Notes under the pieces: model-generated | The model's input: the letters and a program-made list of their open reading frames with translations, nothing else | What the model was told of the DNA's origin: nothing | Databases searched by the model: none | Part shown: positions 8,340-16,647 of the stretch, in pieces | Numbering within the stretch: the first letter of the stretch is position 1 | Layout of the letters: each line of letters starts with the position of its first letter | Assembly (NCBI RefSeq): GCF_003426815.1 | Contig: NZ_QKYK01000044.1 | Location: 1-35,484, forward strand | DNA: 35,484 nucleotides | From: Desertimonas flava | Lineage (GTDB): Bacteria > Actinomycetota > Acidimicrobiia > Acidimicrobiales > Ilumatobacteraceae | Direction: 5' to 3' | Position numbers and translations under genes: made by a program

Positions 8340-9548
8340 ATGTCCAACCGAATCCGTCTCCGTGCCAGCAACCGACGCCCGCGACGCAGCCCTCACCTGC
8401 GTCGTGCCGCCCAGATGACGACGATCGCCGGTGCCGGCATCGTCGGTGTCTCGATCGGCGCCCCGCTCGTGGCCGCGTCCACCCCCGCCGATCCGGCGCC
8501 CACCGTCAGCGATCACGCCGACGTCATCGCCCAGGGTCTCGTCACCTTCACCGACGGTGAGCACCACTGGGCGTTCGGCGGTGTCGACGTCGCCGCCGAG
8601 CCGGCCTCCGTCGTCGTCGACTCCCCGACGTTCCTGTTCTCCGACGGTGGTGCCGCCCTGGTGTCCGTCGACGGCTCGCCGCGCTGGCTGGTCGGCGACA
8701 GTGAGGCCGGCTTCGTCGGCGGTGCCGCGCAGGTGGCGGCCGTGGCGCTGGACGGCGCCACCACCCGCCTGAGCGACATCGGCATCGACGCCGGTGCCGG
8801 CGAGCATTCGTTCACGCCCGGCGCCGGAACCCGCGACGTCGACCTGGTGCACGACGTGCTCGCCGCCGGCGAGGAGTTCCGGCTCGACGCCGAGGCCGAT
8901 GCCGTGTCCGCCTTCGTGATCGTCATGAACGGCAGCGTCATCGATGCCTCCGGCGCCACGCTCGACGGTGGTCAGACCACCGTCACCGATGGTGCCGTGA
9001 CCCTGGCGAACGCCGGGCCCGGCAGCGCCGAAGTGCTCGTCGCCGTCGTCGGTCGACTCGTCGACCCGACCGCCGCGCCGACGTCCGTGCCCGCGGGCGA
9101 CAGCCCGGGCAACGGCAGCGGCACCGCGCCTGGCACGACGCCCGGCACTCCCACGACGACGTCACCGGCGCCGCCCACCACGGTCGACAACAGCGACGCC
9201 GACGGCGACGACCTGACGGCCAGCGAGGAAGCCGCGCTGGGTACCGACCCGAACAACATCGACACCGACGGTGACGGGTTCTGGGACGGTCACGAGGTCC
9301 GCATCACCGGCACCGACCCGACCAAGGCCGACACCGACGGAGACGGGCTCGACGACTACCTCGAGGCCCACGACCTGCTGACCAACGCGGTGAACGCCGA
9401 CACCGACGGTGACGGCCTCACCGACGGCCAGGAGTTCAACATGCACTCGACCGATCCGAAGAACATCGACTCGGACAACGACGGCTTCAGCGACAAGGCC
9501 GAGGTCGACGCCGGGACGAACCCCAACAACGTCAACGATCATCCGTGA
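8340..9548 (+). CDS. secreted protein with thrombospondin type 3-like calcium repeats
   Basis: 402 aa. An Arg-rich N-terminus (residues 1-24) is followed by a hydrophobic segment (about 27-46) and a likely signal peptidase site after PLVAA; an RR pair makes Tat export possible. The middle (about 50-245) is an acidic Ala/Val/Asp-rich beta domain I do not recognise. A Pro/Thr/Gly linker follows (about 245-282). The C-terminal part (about 283-400) has five Asp-rich units such as [29 protein letters not shown] and [15 protein letters not shown], the D-x-D-G-D-G-x-x-D pattern of TSP3 repeats that bind Ca2+. The start is well supported: AAGGAAG lies 4 nt before the ATG. It is probably a surface or extracellular protein. 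There is no sortase or other anchor motif. Confidence 0.85.
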   Translation: MSNRIRLRASNRRPRRSPHLRRAAQMTTIAGAGIVGVSIGAPLVAASTPADPAPTVSDHADVIAQGLVTFTDGEHHWAFGGVDVAAEPASVVVDSPTFLFSDGGAALVSVDGSPRWLVGDSEAGFVGGAAQVAAVALDGATTRLSDIGIDAGAGEHSFTPGAGTRDVDLVHDVLAAGEEFRLDAEADAVSAFVIVMNGSVIDASGATLDGGQTTVTDGAVTLANAGPGSAEVLVAVVGRLVDPTAAPTSVPAGDSPGNGSGTAPGTTPGTPTTTSPAPPTTVDNSDADGDDLTASEEAALGTDPNNIDTDGDGFWDGHEVRITGTDPTKADTDGDGLDDYLEAHDLLTNAVNADTDGDGLTDGQEFNMHSTDPKNIDSDNDGFSDKAEVDAGTNPNNVNDHP

Positions 9549-9587
9549 GCAGCGCAGCGGCGATCGACCACTGACGCTCCCCCTTCG

Positions 9588-9627
9588 ACGGCCGAGGTCG
9601 TCCGCTCCGGCGGGCGTCCTCGGCCGT
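9588..9627 (+). terminator. terminator-like hairpin after the TSP3 protein
   Basis: Perfect 10-bp stem, ACGGCCGAGG (9588-9597) with CCTCGGCCGT (9618-9627), and a 20-nt loop, 40 nt after the stop codon. No T-tract. Confidence 0.6.
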
Positions 9628-9694
9628 TGCGCGTCCCAGGCATCTGCGGTCCGTACGGGCGACAACGACAGGGATCCGCGCACAGCGGGTTGGA

Positions 9695-9700
9695 TAGCCT
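9695..9700 (+). promoter_or_regulatory. -10 hexamer, leaderless promoter of the PLP enzyme
   Basis: TAGCCT ends 7 nt before the GTG at 9708. This supports that start over the upstream in-frame GTG at 9627, which would overlap the terminator hairpin. Confidence 0.5.
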
Positions 9701-9707
9701 CGCGCGG

Positions 9708-10871
9708 GTGAGCGACGAGCGTTCCCCCGACACCAGGGCCGTCACGGCCGGCCGCTCACATCAGGGCACGAGCCTCACCCCGCCGTTGTGGGCGACCAGC
9801 ACGTGGCAGGGCACCGGGCTCGACGACATCCGTAAGCGGGCCACCGGTCTGCGGGCCGACGCCTTCTACAGCCGCTACAGCAACCCGACTGTGCGGGCGT
9901 TCGAGGAGGCGGTGGCCGACCTCGAGGGGACCGAGGACGCCCTCGCCTTCGCTTCGGGCATGGGTGCGATCGCCTCGACGGTCTTCGCCCTGTGCTCGGC
10001 GGGCGACCACATCGTCGCCCAGCGACAGATGTACGCAGGCACCAGTGCGTTCCTCGAAGGTCCGTGCCGGCGCCTCGGCATCGACGTCACCTGGGTCGAC
10101 GGCACCCGGCCCGGGGCGTTCGCCGAGGCCGTGCGGCCCGGCAAGACGATGCTGGTGATCGCCGAATCGCCGTCGAATCCGCGACTCGACCTCGTCGACC
10201 TCGCCGACCTCGGCTCGGTGGCCGGTCCGTTCACGATGATCGACTCCACGCTCGCCACGCCGCTCGGTCAGCAGCCGGCGAAGTTCGGCGTGGATCTCGT
10301 GGTGCACTCGGCGACGAAGGGCATCTGCGGCCACAACGACGCCACCCTGGGCGTGGTTGCCGGCGAGCGTGACCTGATCGGATCGATCTGGGCGTACGCC
10401 GTGCTGCACGGCGCATCGGCGTCGCCGTTCGACGCGCTCAACGGGCTGCGCGGCATCCGCACCCTCGCCGTGCGTCAGCGGGCCCAGTCGGCGTCGGCCC
10501 TCGTCATCGCCACCGCCTTGCGCGGCCACCCCGGCGTGGCCGCCGTGCATCATCCCGGCCTGGCCGACCACCCCCAGCACGATCTCGCCATCGCGCAGCT
10601 GTCGATGATGCCCACGCTGCTCGCCGTCGATCTGGCCGGTGGCGTCGACGCCGCCCGCATGATGCTCGACGGGTTGCGCATCGCCAGGCCGGCCACGTCG
10701 CTCGGCGGCCCCGAGACGCTCGTGTGCCACTCGGCCACGAGCACGCACGTCAGCCTCGGCCCCGACGACCAGGCAGCGATCGGGATCACCGACGGACTGT
10801 TGCGGGTCTCCGTCGGCCTCGAGGACACCGACGAACTGATCGCCGACCTCTCCCAGGCCATTCCAACCTGA
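9708..10871 (+). CDS. Cys/Met-metabolism PLP-dependent enzyme (cystathionine gamma-synthase/lyase family)
   Basis: 387 aa from GTG at 9708, normal for this fold-type I family. It has YSRYSNPT (54-61), the substrate/PLP Tyr in QMYAGT (about 109), ESPSNP (153-158), the pyridine-nitrogen Asp in MIDSTLATP (D179), and the Schiff-base lysine in HSATKGICGHND (K204). The C-terminal SLGGPETLVCHSA with VSVGLEDTDELIADL is typical. The family includes cystathionine gamma-synthase, cystathionine gamma- and beta-lyases, methionine gamma-lyase and O-acetylhomoserine sulfhydrylase. The sequence does not let me choose; GICGHND replaces the commoner YLNGHSD loop and may mark a subgroup. The gene is monocistronic, followed by a strong hairpin. 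Confidence 0.92.
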   Translation: MSDERSPDTRAVTAGRSHQGTSLTPPLWATSTWQGTGLDDIRKRATGLRADAFYSRYSNPTVRAFEEAVADLEGTEDALAFASGMGAIASTVFALCSAGDHIVAQRQMYAGTSAFLEGPCRRLGIDVTWVDGTRPGAFAEAVRPGKTMLVIAESPSNPRLDLVDLADLGSVAGPFTMIDSTLATPLGQQPAKFGVDLVVHSATKGICGHNDATLGVVAGERDLIGSIWAYAVLHGASASPFDALNGLRGIRTLAVRQRAQSASALVIATALRGHPGVAAVHHPGLADHPQHDLAIAQLSMMPTLLAVDLAGGVDAARMMLDGLRIARPATSLGGPETLVCHSATSTHVSLGPDDQAAIGITDGLLRVSVGLEDTDELIADLSQAIPT

Positions 10872-10894
10872 CCCGGAATCCGAATTCTCAGGCG

Positions 10895-10922
10895 GCTCTG
10901 GTCGCGAAAACGCGACCAGAGC
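10895..10922 (+). terminator. terminator hairpin with AAAA loop
   Basis: Perfect 12-bp stem, GCTCTGGTCGCG / CGCGACCAGAGC, closed by an AAAA loop, 23 nt after the PLP-enzyme stop. Rho-independent-like without a T-tract. Confidence 0.75.
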
Positions 10923-11340
10923 GGTACAGGTGTGATCGCTTGCTTCGGCACGATGGTCTGCCCTGAGGCTGGAGTGCCGCTCGTAGGGACGTTTCGAGGG
11001 CTGGATCGTGACGGTTTTCGTCACGATCCCGCCCCCGATCACCGAATGGCACGATCGAGCCCCAGATTCTCGACGGTGTCCAGCGTCCGCCCGGCCACTG
11101 ATGTCGATCGCCTCACCGTCGGAGCAGCAGCCGTCACCGGCGACACGGCCCAACCTGCGGCCAGCAGAAGACGAGAGAGGCGCGACGGCCCCGCCGAAGT
11201 GCCGACCCAGCGCGCTCCAGAGGCCCACCCCGTAGGCACTTCCACCGTTCAGAACCCACGAAAGCGACAGGAGCGCCCGAAGTCGCGACCGGAGCGGCAC
11301 ACGAACGTGCCCATCCCCCGACTCGAGGCAGCCGGAGCCG
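10923..11340. other. gene-free stretch with a second hairpin
   Basis: About 420 nt in which no open frame looks like protein: the candidates are Arg/Pro/Ser-rich with no recognisable motif. It holds a perfect 11-bp hairpin at 11003-11029. Near 11280-11300 there is a degenerate copy of the right arm of the preceding terminator (CGCGACCGGAGCGGCAC compared with CGCGACCAGAGCGGTAC). A non-coding RNA or regulatory remnant is possible, but I see no proof. Confidence 0.5.
11003..11029. terminator. perfect hairpin, GTTTT loop
   Basis: GGATCGTGACG (11003-11013), loop GTTTT, CGTCACGATCC (11019-11029). On the minus strand it could terminate the small membrane protein transcript ending at 11341, although 310 nt downstream; on the plus strand it could be a second terminator for the PLP-enzyme gene. 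Function unproven. Confidence 0.5.
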
Positions 11341-11568
11341 CTACGGGGTCCGGTCGGCCTGGGTGCTCAGCGAACGGGACTCCGTCCCGCGGGTCGACCG
11401 GGCGGGGATCGCCACGAGGATCAGGGCGACGAAGACGGCACCGGCCGCCGCCCACAGCATCGGGTCGTCGTCGATGCGATCGAAGCCGAACACGGCGACC
11501 GCCGCGCCCACGGCGACGATGACGACGCCAACGAGCGCACTGAGCGGGTTGAAGCGATGTGGGGGCAT
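11341..11568 (-). CDS. small two-helix membrane protein
   Basis: 75 aa with two transmembrane helices: about 11-29 (ALVGVVIVAVGAAVAVFGF) and about 37-55 (MLWAAAGAVFVALILVAIP). A short acidic turn (DRIDDDP) lies between them and a basic/polar C-terminal tail follows. The ATG at 11568 is 3 nt after the stop of the PspC-domain gene. AGGA overlaps the end of that gene about 7 nt upstream of the ATG, so the two are translationally linked in one operon. Its role is unknown; the context suggests a membrane accessory of the envelope-stress module. Confidence 0.75.
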   Translation of the reverse strand: MPPHRFNPLSALVGVVIVAVGAAVAVFGFDRIDDDPMLWAAAGAVFVALILVAIPARSTRGTESRSLSTQADRTP

Positions 11569-11571
11569 GAT

Positions 11572-13242
11572 TCAGTCCTGTTCGTTCCGGGTCGTCGTGG
11601 GGGCCGTCGTGGGCGTCGTGGCGTTCGGGACAGCGACCGTGGTGACGCTCGGGGCATCGTCGTCCACTGACTCAGATGTCGCGACGGGCCGATTTGTTTC
11701 AGGTTCCGGCGAATTTTCGTGCGCCGCCCATTCGGACCGGACGGCGGCGACGTCGATCACGGCGCCGTCCGGCGTGACGATCGCCTGGTTGGGCAGCACC
11801 AGGTACCCGCTGCCGTCGGTGACGTACACGCTCGTCACCCCGTTGGGGCCGGCCATGTCACCGAACGGACCGCCCAGTTGGCCGTCCGGAGTCAGCCACA
11901 CCTGCTCGCTCGGATCCCCAGCGGGGTTCGGGAAGATGACCGTGCCGTCGGTGGTCATCGTGAGGCCGCCGCCGATGTCGACCCCGACGTTGGCGGCCGG
12001 CGCCGTGACTCGTGGGGGTTCGACGGGGACGAGCGGGACCGTGACCAGCTGCGGCGGCCGCGGCAGCGACATGTCGAGCCCCGAGATCGTGTGGAGCCGG
12101 AGCTCGCCGAGGCTCATGTCGACCCGGACGACCAGATCGGCCGGGCCATCGGGCCCGAGGCGGTAGGTGTGCCATTCGCCGTCCGACTCGAGTTCGCGGC
12201 CGGCGGGCCCGCGCACCGTGCCCGAACGCACCCGGCCGACCACGTCGACGGCGAGCGTGTCGTCAGCCCAGATCTCGACCGACCCGATCGCCACCCGGAG
12301 GTCGGGGGCCGGAACGTCGCCGGCGACCACCCCGTCGATCCAGAGCTCGATCCTGCCGGCGAGGACGTCGGTGTTCGCCTCGTACCTCGGCAGATCGGTG
12401 CTGCCGTCGGCCCAGACCGTGTACTCCTGCGCCCCGACGGTGAACTCCTCGAGCCCGACGCGGGCAGCATGGCCGGCGAGGAATCCGGCCCCAGCGAAGC
12501 CGAGAGCGGGCACCACGAGCCACAGCGCGAACCCGCGCCAGGCGCTCACCACGACGCCGAGGCCGCACACGATGGCCGCCGCGCCGAGCCATTGCTCGGG
12601 ATGGAGGCGACCGTCGTTGAGCTCGTCGATCACCATGCCGGAGAGCATCGTCACCAGGGCCATGGCGAGGGTCCACCGGCCGAGCCACGACACCGGTCGT
12701 GGTGTCACGACCGGCAGTCCACCGTCTGATGGCGTCGGAACCGCGAGCCCGCCGACCACCCTCGGCGCCGGCGCCGCGGTTCCGCCCGCCCGAGCGCTGG
12801 CGTCGGGTGGGCGCCACGCGGCCGCGGCCGGTGACGCCTGGCGCGGCACCCACAGCGCGACCGCCACGCCGCTCAGGGCGAACACGAGCGACCACGGCCC
12901 ACCGAGGTACTCGGTGGTCCCCGTGCCGAGGAGCGACAGCGAGCCGACCACGCAGATGAACAGACCGACGACCCCCCAGAACGTGGTGACCCCGCCGCGC
13001 CGCAGGCCACGGAGCACGCACCACAGCCCGGCGTAGAGGACCACACCGAAGCCGCTGAACAGGGTGAGAAAGACGAACGCCAGACGAACCCACACGGGGT
13101 CGGTTCCCAGGCGGGCACCGAGGTCCCGGCCGACCCCGCCGATCACGGCACCGTCGTCCCACGGGCGACGACGGCCGCCGACCGAAGGCTCGCCGGCCCG
13201 GGCGGGTGGCTCGAACGGCGGAGGCGGGGGGACGGTCTCCAT
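11572..13242 (-). CDS. PspC-domain membrane protein with LiaF-like C-terminal region
   Basis: About 556 aa. A Pro-rich N-terminus (1-30) is followed by a PspC domain (33-77; VIGGVGRDLGARLGTDPVWV, then a hydrophobic helix ending YAGLWCVL), several more membrane segments to about residue 255, and an extracytoplasmic beta region. The pieces SVEIWADDTLAVDVVGRV and RVDMSLGELRLHTISG resemble the cell-wall-antibiotic-response domain of LiaF-type proteins. The C-terminus is Thr/Pro-rich. PspC/LiaF proteins sense envelope stress and modulate histidine kinases. The start is ATG at 13242, chosen because TACCGT lies 7 nt upstream; an earlier in-frame start at 13401 would overlap the divergent kinase gene. 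It shares a control region with that kinase, pointing to one regulatory module. Confidence 0.85.
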   Translation of the reverse strand: METVPPPPPFEPPARAGEPSVGGRRRPWDDGAVIGGVGRDLGARLGTDPVWVRLAFVFLTLFSGFGVVLYAGLWCVLRGLRRGGVTTFWGVVGLFICVVGSLSLLGTGTTEYLGGPWSLVFALSGVAVALWVPRQASPAAAAWRPPDASARAGGTAAPAPRVVGGLAVPTPSDGGLPVVTPRPVSWLGRWTLAMALVTMLSGMVIDELNDGRLHPEQWLGAAAIVCGLGVVVSAWRGFALWLVVPALGFAGAGFLAGHAARVGLEEFTVGAQEYTVWADGSTDLPRYEANTDVLAGRIELWIDGVVAGDVPAPDLRVAIGSVEIWADDTLAVDVVGRVRSGTVRGPAGRELESDGEWHTYRLGPDGPADLVVRVDMSLGELRLHTISGLDMSLPRPPQLVTVPLVPVEPPRVTAPAANVGVDIGGGLTMTTDGTVIFPNPAGDPSEQVWLTPDGQLGGPFGDMAGPNGVTSVYVTDGSGYLVLPNQAIVTPDGAVIDVAAVRSEWAAHENSPEPETNRPVATSESVDDDAPSVTTVAVPNATTPTTAPTTTRNEQD

Positions 13243-13249
13243 GACAGCA

Positions 13250-13255
13250 ACGGTA
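13250..13255 (-). promoter_or_regulatory. -10 hexamer, leaderless promoter of the PspC protein
   Basis: On the minus strand TACCGT ends 7 nt before the ATG at 13242. No ribosome-binding site intervenes. Confidence 0.5.
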
Positions 13256-13280
13256 CGGACGCGCTCGTCACCGGGCCATC

Positions 13281-13300
13281 GGTGATCCCCCTGAATCACC
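13281..13300. promoter_or_regulatory. inverted repeat in divergent control region
   Basis: GGTGAT - 8 nt - ATCACC, a perfect 6-bp inverted repeat about midway between the divergent PspC-protein and kinase genes. It is a candidate site for the NarL-type regulator encoded at 14594. Confidence 0.35.
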
Positions 13301-13340
13301 CTGGTCGCGCTCAGGGGAGGCCCCGATACCCCGCGCCGGT

Positions 13341-14597
13341 GTGGTGCGCGACGATGGCCGGGTGACCACGACCGCGCCGGCGCGCACCCCCGGCGATGCA
13401 TCGGACGACCTGTCCCGCGATGGCGCGGTCCGCAGTCCCAACCACCTCTTGTTCGGCGTGTGCGGCTCGTTCGCCCAGCGCTGGCGCGTCGACCCGACGC
13501 TGCTGCGGGCGGCGACGGGACTCCTCGCCCTCACCGGCGGCATCGGTGTGGTGCTCTACGCGATCGGGTTCGCCGTGCTCCGTCGCCGGGAGCCGGGCGA
13601 GGCGGCGGGACCAGCCGACACGACGGCTGCCTCCGATCGCCGCCGCAACCTGGCCGTCGTCGCCGCCACCGCGGCGATCCTCGTCGGCGCGCGCGAGACC
13701 GACCTGTGGCCGGGCAACGAGATCGTCGTCCCGTCGGCAATCGTCGCCGCCGCGGTCGTGCTCATCTGGCTCCCCCGCCCGGCGGTCGCCGGACGCCTCA
13801 GCGTCCGAGCGATGGCGCCGTGGCTGCGGATCGCCCTCGGCGCCATCCTCGCCGTCGCCGGCGTGGCCACGCTCGCCGATCGAACCGGTGGCCTGGCCGA
13901 GGTCGGACGATCGGTGACGGCGATCGCCATCGCCCTCGGCGGGTTCGCCGTCATCGCCGCGCCGGCCATCGCCCGGCTCCTCGGCAACCTCGACGCCGAA
14001 CGAACGATGCGGATCCGTGAGGAGGAGCGGGCCGCACTCGCCGCCCACCTCCACGACTCGGTGCTGCAATCGCTGGTGCTGATCCAGCGCTCCGACGATC
14101 CGCGACGCATGGTCGGTCTCGCCCGGCGCCAAGAACGTGAGCTGCGCTCGTGGCTGTACGGCGCCCGGCCGATCGGCGAGCCGACGAGTCTCATGGCCGC
14201 CGTCGAAGCCGCCGCGGCGACGATCGAGGTGGACCACGAGACGCGCATCGAGGTCGTCACCGTCGGCGACGCCCCGCTCGACGACACGGCCCGCGCCCTC
14301 GTCGGCGCAGTGCGTGAGGCGGCGACCAACGCCGCCCGGCACTCCGGGGCCGGTCACGTCGACGTGTATGCCGAAGCCGACGAGAACGAACTGGTGGCGT
14401 TCGTGCGGGACACCGGTCGCGGATTCGACCCGACGGCGATCGCCGACGACCGCCACGGCCTCGCCGACTCGATCATCGGCCGCGTCGAGCGCGCCGGGGG
14501 CCGGGCCACCGTGACCAGCCGGCCGGGCGACGGCACCGAAGTGGAGCTGCGGTTGCCGCGTCGGCGTACCGTGCGCGTGGAGGAGGGTTCCCGATGA
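13341..14597 (+). CDS. sensor histidine kinase with N-terminal PspC-like domain (NarL/LiaS family)
   Basis: 418 aa from GTG at 13341; GTG at 13362 is an equally possible start. Residues 35-82 (LLFGVCGSFAQRWRVDPTLL, then a hydrophobic helix) form a PspC-like domain. Membrane helices follow at about 104-117, 131-146, 161-178 and 190-213. The dimerisation domain has H238 in HLHDSVLQSL (HisKA_3 type), and the HATPase domain has EAATNAARHSG and DTGRGFDP. The kinase probably senses membrane or cell-wall state within the bilayer, because large extracellular loops are absent, as in intramembrane-sensing kinases. It overlaps the response-regulator start by 4 nt (ATGA), so the pair is translationally coupled, and it is divergent from the PspC/LiaF-like gene. 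Confidence 0.93.
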   Translation: MVRDDGRVTTTAPARTPGDASDDLSRDGAVRSPNHLLFGVCGSFAQRWRVDPTLLRAATGLLALTGGIGVVLYAIGFAVLRRREPGEAAGPADTTAASDRRRNLAVVAATAAILVGARETDLWPGNEIVVPSAIVAAAVVLIWLPRPAVAGRLSVRAMAPWLRIALGAILAVAGVATLADRTGGLAEVGRSVTAIAIALGGFAVIAAPAIARLLGNLDAERTMRIREEERAALAAHLHDSVLQSLVLIQRSDDPRRMVGLARRQERELRSWLYGARPIGEPTSLMAAVEAAAATIEVDHETRIEVVTVGDAPLDDTARALVGAVREAATNAARHSGAGHVDVYAEADENELVAFVRDTGRGFDPTAIADDRHGLADSIIGRVERAGGRATVTSRPGDGTEVELRLPRRRTVRVEEGSR

Positions 14598-15295
14598 CCA
14601 ACACGCCGTCTGGCCAGCCGGACGCGGCGACCCGCGACGACGCGATCGCGCTGGTGCTCGTCGACGATCACGCCCTGGTGCGCGCCGGCGTGCGCGCCGA
14701 GCTCGACCGCGTCGATCAGCGCGGGCGACCGGGACTCACGATCGTCGGCGAGGCGGCGTCGGTCGAGGACGCCGTCGACGTGATCCGCCGCACGCGGCCC
14801 GATGTCGCGCTGCTCGATGTCCACCTCCCCGGCGGCGGCGGGCGCTCCGTGATCGAGGGCGTCGCCGGCGACAAGCTGGCGACGCGGTTCCTGGCGCTGT
14901 CGGTCTCCGATGCCGCCGACGACGTGATCGGCGTGGTCCGCGCCGGCGCCCGCGGGTACGTCACCAAGACCATCGCCGCCGACGACCTGTACGACGCGAT
15001 CGTGCGGGTGCACGGTGGCGATGCCGTGTTCTCACCACGTCTCGCCGGCTTCGTGCTCGATGCCTTCGCCAACGACACCCCGGCGCCGTCCGATCCCGAC
15101 CTCGACCGGCTCACCTCCCGCGAGCGCGAGGTGATGCGGTTGATCGCCCGCGGCTACGCGTACAAGGAGGTCGCCAGCCGGCTGTGCCTGTCGGTGAAGA
15201 CGATCGAGACCCACGTGTCGGCCGTGCTGCGCAAGCTGCAGCTGTCGAGCCGCCACGAGCTCACCGCCTGGGCCAACGAACGCCGCCTCGTCTGA
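14594..15295 (+). CDS. NarL/FixJ-family response regulator
   Basis: 233 aa. The receiver domain has the acidic pair VDDH (about 23-26), phospho-acceptor D75 (ALLDVHLPG), a conserved Ser in ALSVSD (about 103) and K125 (GYVTK). The C-terminal LuxR-type helix-turn-helix starts with LTSREREVMRLIARG and contains SVKTIETHVSAVLRKL. A GGAGGAGGG sequence precedes the ATG. It is the partner of the overlapping kinase and likely regulates its own module, including the divergent PspC/LiaF-like operon. Confidence 0.95.
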   Translation: MTNTPSGQPDAATRDDAIALVLVDDHALVRAGVRAELDRVDQRGRPGLTIVGEAASVEDAVDVIRRTRPDVALLDVHLPGGGGRSVIEGVAGDKLATRFLALSVSDAADDVIGVVRAGARGYVTKTIAADDLYDAIVRVHGGDAVFSPRLAGFVLDAFANDTPAPSDPDLDRLTSREREVMRLIARGYAYKEVASRLCLSVKTIETHVSAVLRKLQLSSRHELTAWANERRLV

Positions 15296-15319
15296 ACCGG
15301 CGATCTCCCGACCGCTTCC

Positions 15320-15431
15320 GTTCTGCTGGCGCGAAAAGCCCCGACGAGCGCCTACCTGCTCCACCAGAACACGCGCCTCCGTTCTGCTGGCGCGAGAAAC
15401 CCCGACGACGGGCTACTTGCTCCAGCAGAAC
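15320..15431. repeat. palindromic 61-bp-period repeats, left cluster (2 units)
   Basis: Two 51-nt units (15320-15370 and 15381-15431) repeat every 61 nt. Each begins GTTCTGCTGG and ends CTCCASCAGAAC, so the ends are inverted repeats that can pair. Both contain CCCCGACGA in the middle. They fill the space between the response regulator and the phosphofructokinase stop codon. Confidence 0.85.
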
Positions 15432-15448
15432 GACGGTGTCGAATCGGG

Positions 15449-16573
15449 TCAGGCCGGCGGTCGATCGCCGAAGTTGATGCCGATCTCGCGGGCTGTCAGG
15501 ACCGTGTCGCAGTCGAGCGGCACCGACTTCATCCGGCTCGTCGCCTCGGCGAGCGGCACGTAGTCGACCGTCGGCGGGTTGAGCGACACCATCACGCCGT
15601 CGTAGCCGGCGACCAGGCCGCGAATCGCCGCCGCGCCGAACCGCAGCCCGAGGAGGCGATCGAACGACGTGGGCGAACCGCCACGGAGCAGGTGGCCGAG
15701 CACCACCGTGCGGGCCTCCTTGCCGGTCAACTCCTCGAGCCCCGCGGCCACCTGGGCGCCGATCCCGCCGAGCTTCTCGGCCTGGCCGACCGCTCTGCCC
15801 AGCACCGACACCGTGCCGCCGACGGGCGTCGCGCCTTCGGCGACCACCACGATGGAGAACTTGGCGCCGCGCTTGTCGCGCTCGGCGATCAGGTCGGCGA
15901 CCGGTTGCAGGTCGAAGGGGATCTCGGGGATGAGGATCGCGTGCGCGCTCGACGCGACGCCTGCCTCGAGCGCGATCCAGCCGGCGTAGCGGCCCATCAC
16001 CTCGACGACGATCACGCGGCCGTGCGACGTCGCCGTGGAGAAGAGCCGGTCGATGCACTCGGACGCGAACGACACCGCCGTGTCGAAGCCGAACGTCTGA
16101 TGGGTCTTGTCGAGGTCGTTGTCGATGGTCTTGGGCACGCCGACGACGCGCAGACCGGCCTCGTGCAGGCGATTGGCGATGGCGAGCGATCCGTCGCCGC
16201 CGATCGTGACGAGGGCGTCGATGCCGGCGTCGGCGAACATCCCGACCAGTTCCTCCGTCCGGTCCACCTCGACGTAGCTGCCATCGGGCTGCAGGACGGG
16301 ATAGCAGGTCGGGTTGCCGCGGTTCGTGGTGCCGAGGATGGTGCCACCGAGGGGGACGATGCCGCGGACGGAGTCCCTCGTGAGGTGGATCACGCCTCCC
16401 TCCGGGTAGCCGTCGGGGTTCATCAGCCCGTTGAACCCGTCGCGGATGCCCACGACCTCCCATCCCTGGTTGTCCCCCGCCAGCACCGCGGCGCGGATGA
16501 CGGCGTTGAGGCCCGGGGCGTCCCCGCCGCCCGTGGAGATCGCGATGCGCTTGATCGGTGGCAACTGGCTCAC
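15449..16573 (-). CDS. pfkA: 6-phosphofructokinase, mixed ATP/PPi signature
   Basis: 374 aa, group III-type PFK. It phosphorylates fructose 6-phosphate in glycolysis. N-terminal phosphate loop STGGGDAPGLNAVIR (13-27); nucleotide site TIGGDGS (123-129); catalytic loop PKTIDND (147-153); and substrate-binding MGRYAGW and PEIPFD. The residue after GGD is Gly (G104 in E. coli numbering), as in ATP enzymes, whereas the loop carries Lys (position 124) as in PPi enzymes. That Gly/Lys combination is known from actinobacterial ATP-PFKs, so ATP use is the more likely reading. The start is GTG at 16573, with TACGCT 6 nt upstream. The frame stays open into the repeat cluster to 16762, but that extension is repeat translation, not protein. 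Confidence 0.93.
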   Translation of the reverse strand: MSQLPPIKRIAISTGGGDAPGLNAVIRAAVLAGDNQGWEVVGIRDGFNGLMNPDGYPEGGVIHLTRDSVRGIVPLGGTILGTTNRGNPTCYPVLQPDGSYVEVDRTEELVGMFADAGIDALVTIGGDGSLAIANRLHEAGLRVVGVPKTIDNDLDKTHQTFGFDTAVSFASECIDRLFSTATSHGRVIVVEVMGRYAGWIALEAGVASSAHAILIPEIPFDLQPVADLIAERDKRGAKFSIVVVAEGATPVGGTVSVLGRAVGQAEKLGGIGAQVAAGLEELTGKEARTVVLGHLLRGGSPTSFDRLLGLRFGAAAIRGLVAGYDGVMVSLNPPTVDYVPLAEATSRMKSVPLDCDTVLTAREIGINFGDRPPA

Positions 16574-16579
16574 GGCGGG

Positions 16580-16585
16580 AGCGTA
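16580..16585 (-). promoter_or_regulatory. -10 hexamer, leaderless promoter of pfkA
   Basis: On the minus strand TACGCT ends 6 nt before the GTG at 16573. It supports this start over in-frame codons in the repeat cluster upstream. Confidence 0.5.
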
Positions 16586-16647
16586 GGCCACTCCCCACCC
16601 TTCGCGAAGGGTGGGCGACGAGCGCATCGCCGAACGCTCGGCCCCGG

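Noticed and set aside
9627-9707. Upstream GTG start for the PLP enzyme
   Set aside because: It would place translation inside the terminator hairpin of the preceding gene and add 27 residues before the conserved start of the fold; GTG at 9708 has a promoter hexamer 7 nt upstream.
11008-11235. Small plus-strand frame of 75 codons in the gene-free stretch
   Set aside because: Its GTG lies inside the 11003-11029 hairpin, and the product is Pro/Ser/Arg-rich with no recognisable feature.
9756-11300. Long minus-strand frame opposite the PLP enzyme
   Set aside because: It is antisense to a well-supported enzyme gene and has shadow-like composition without motifs.
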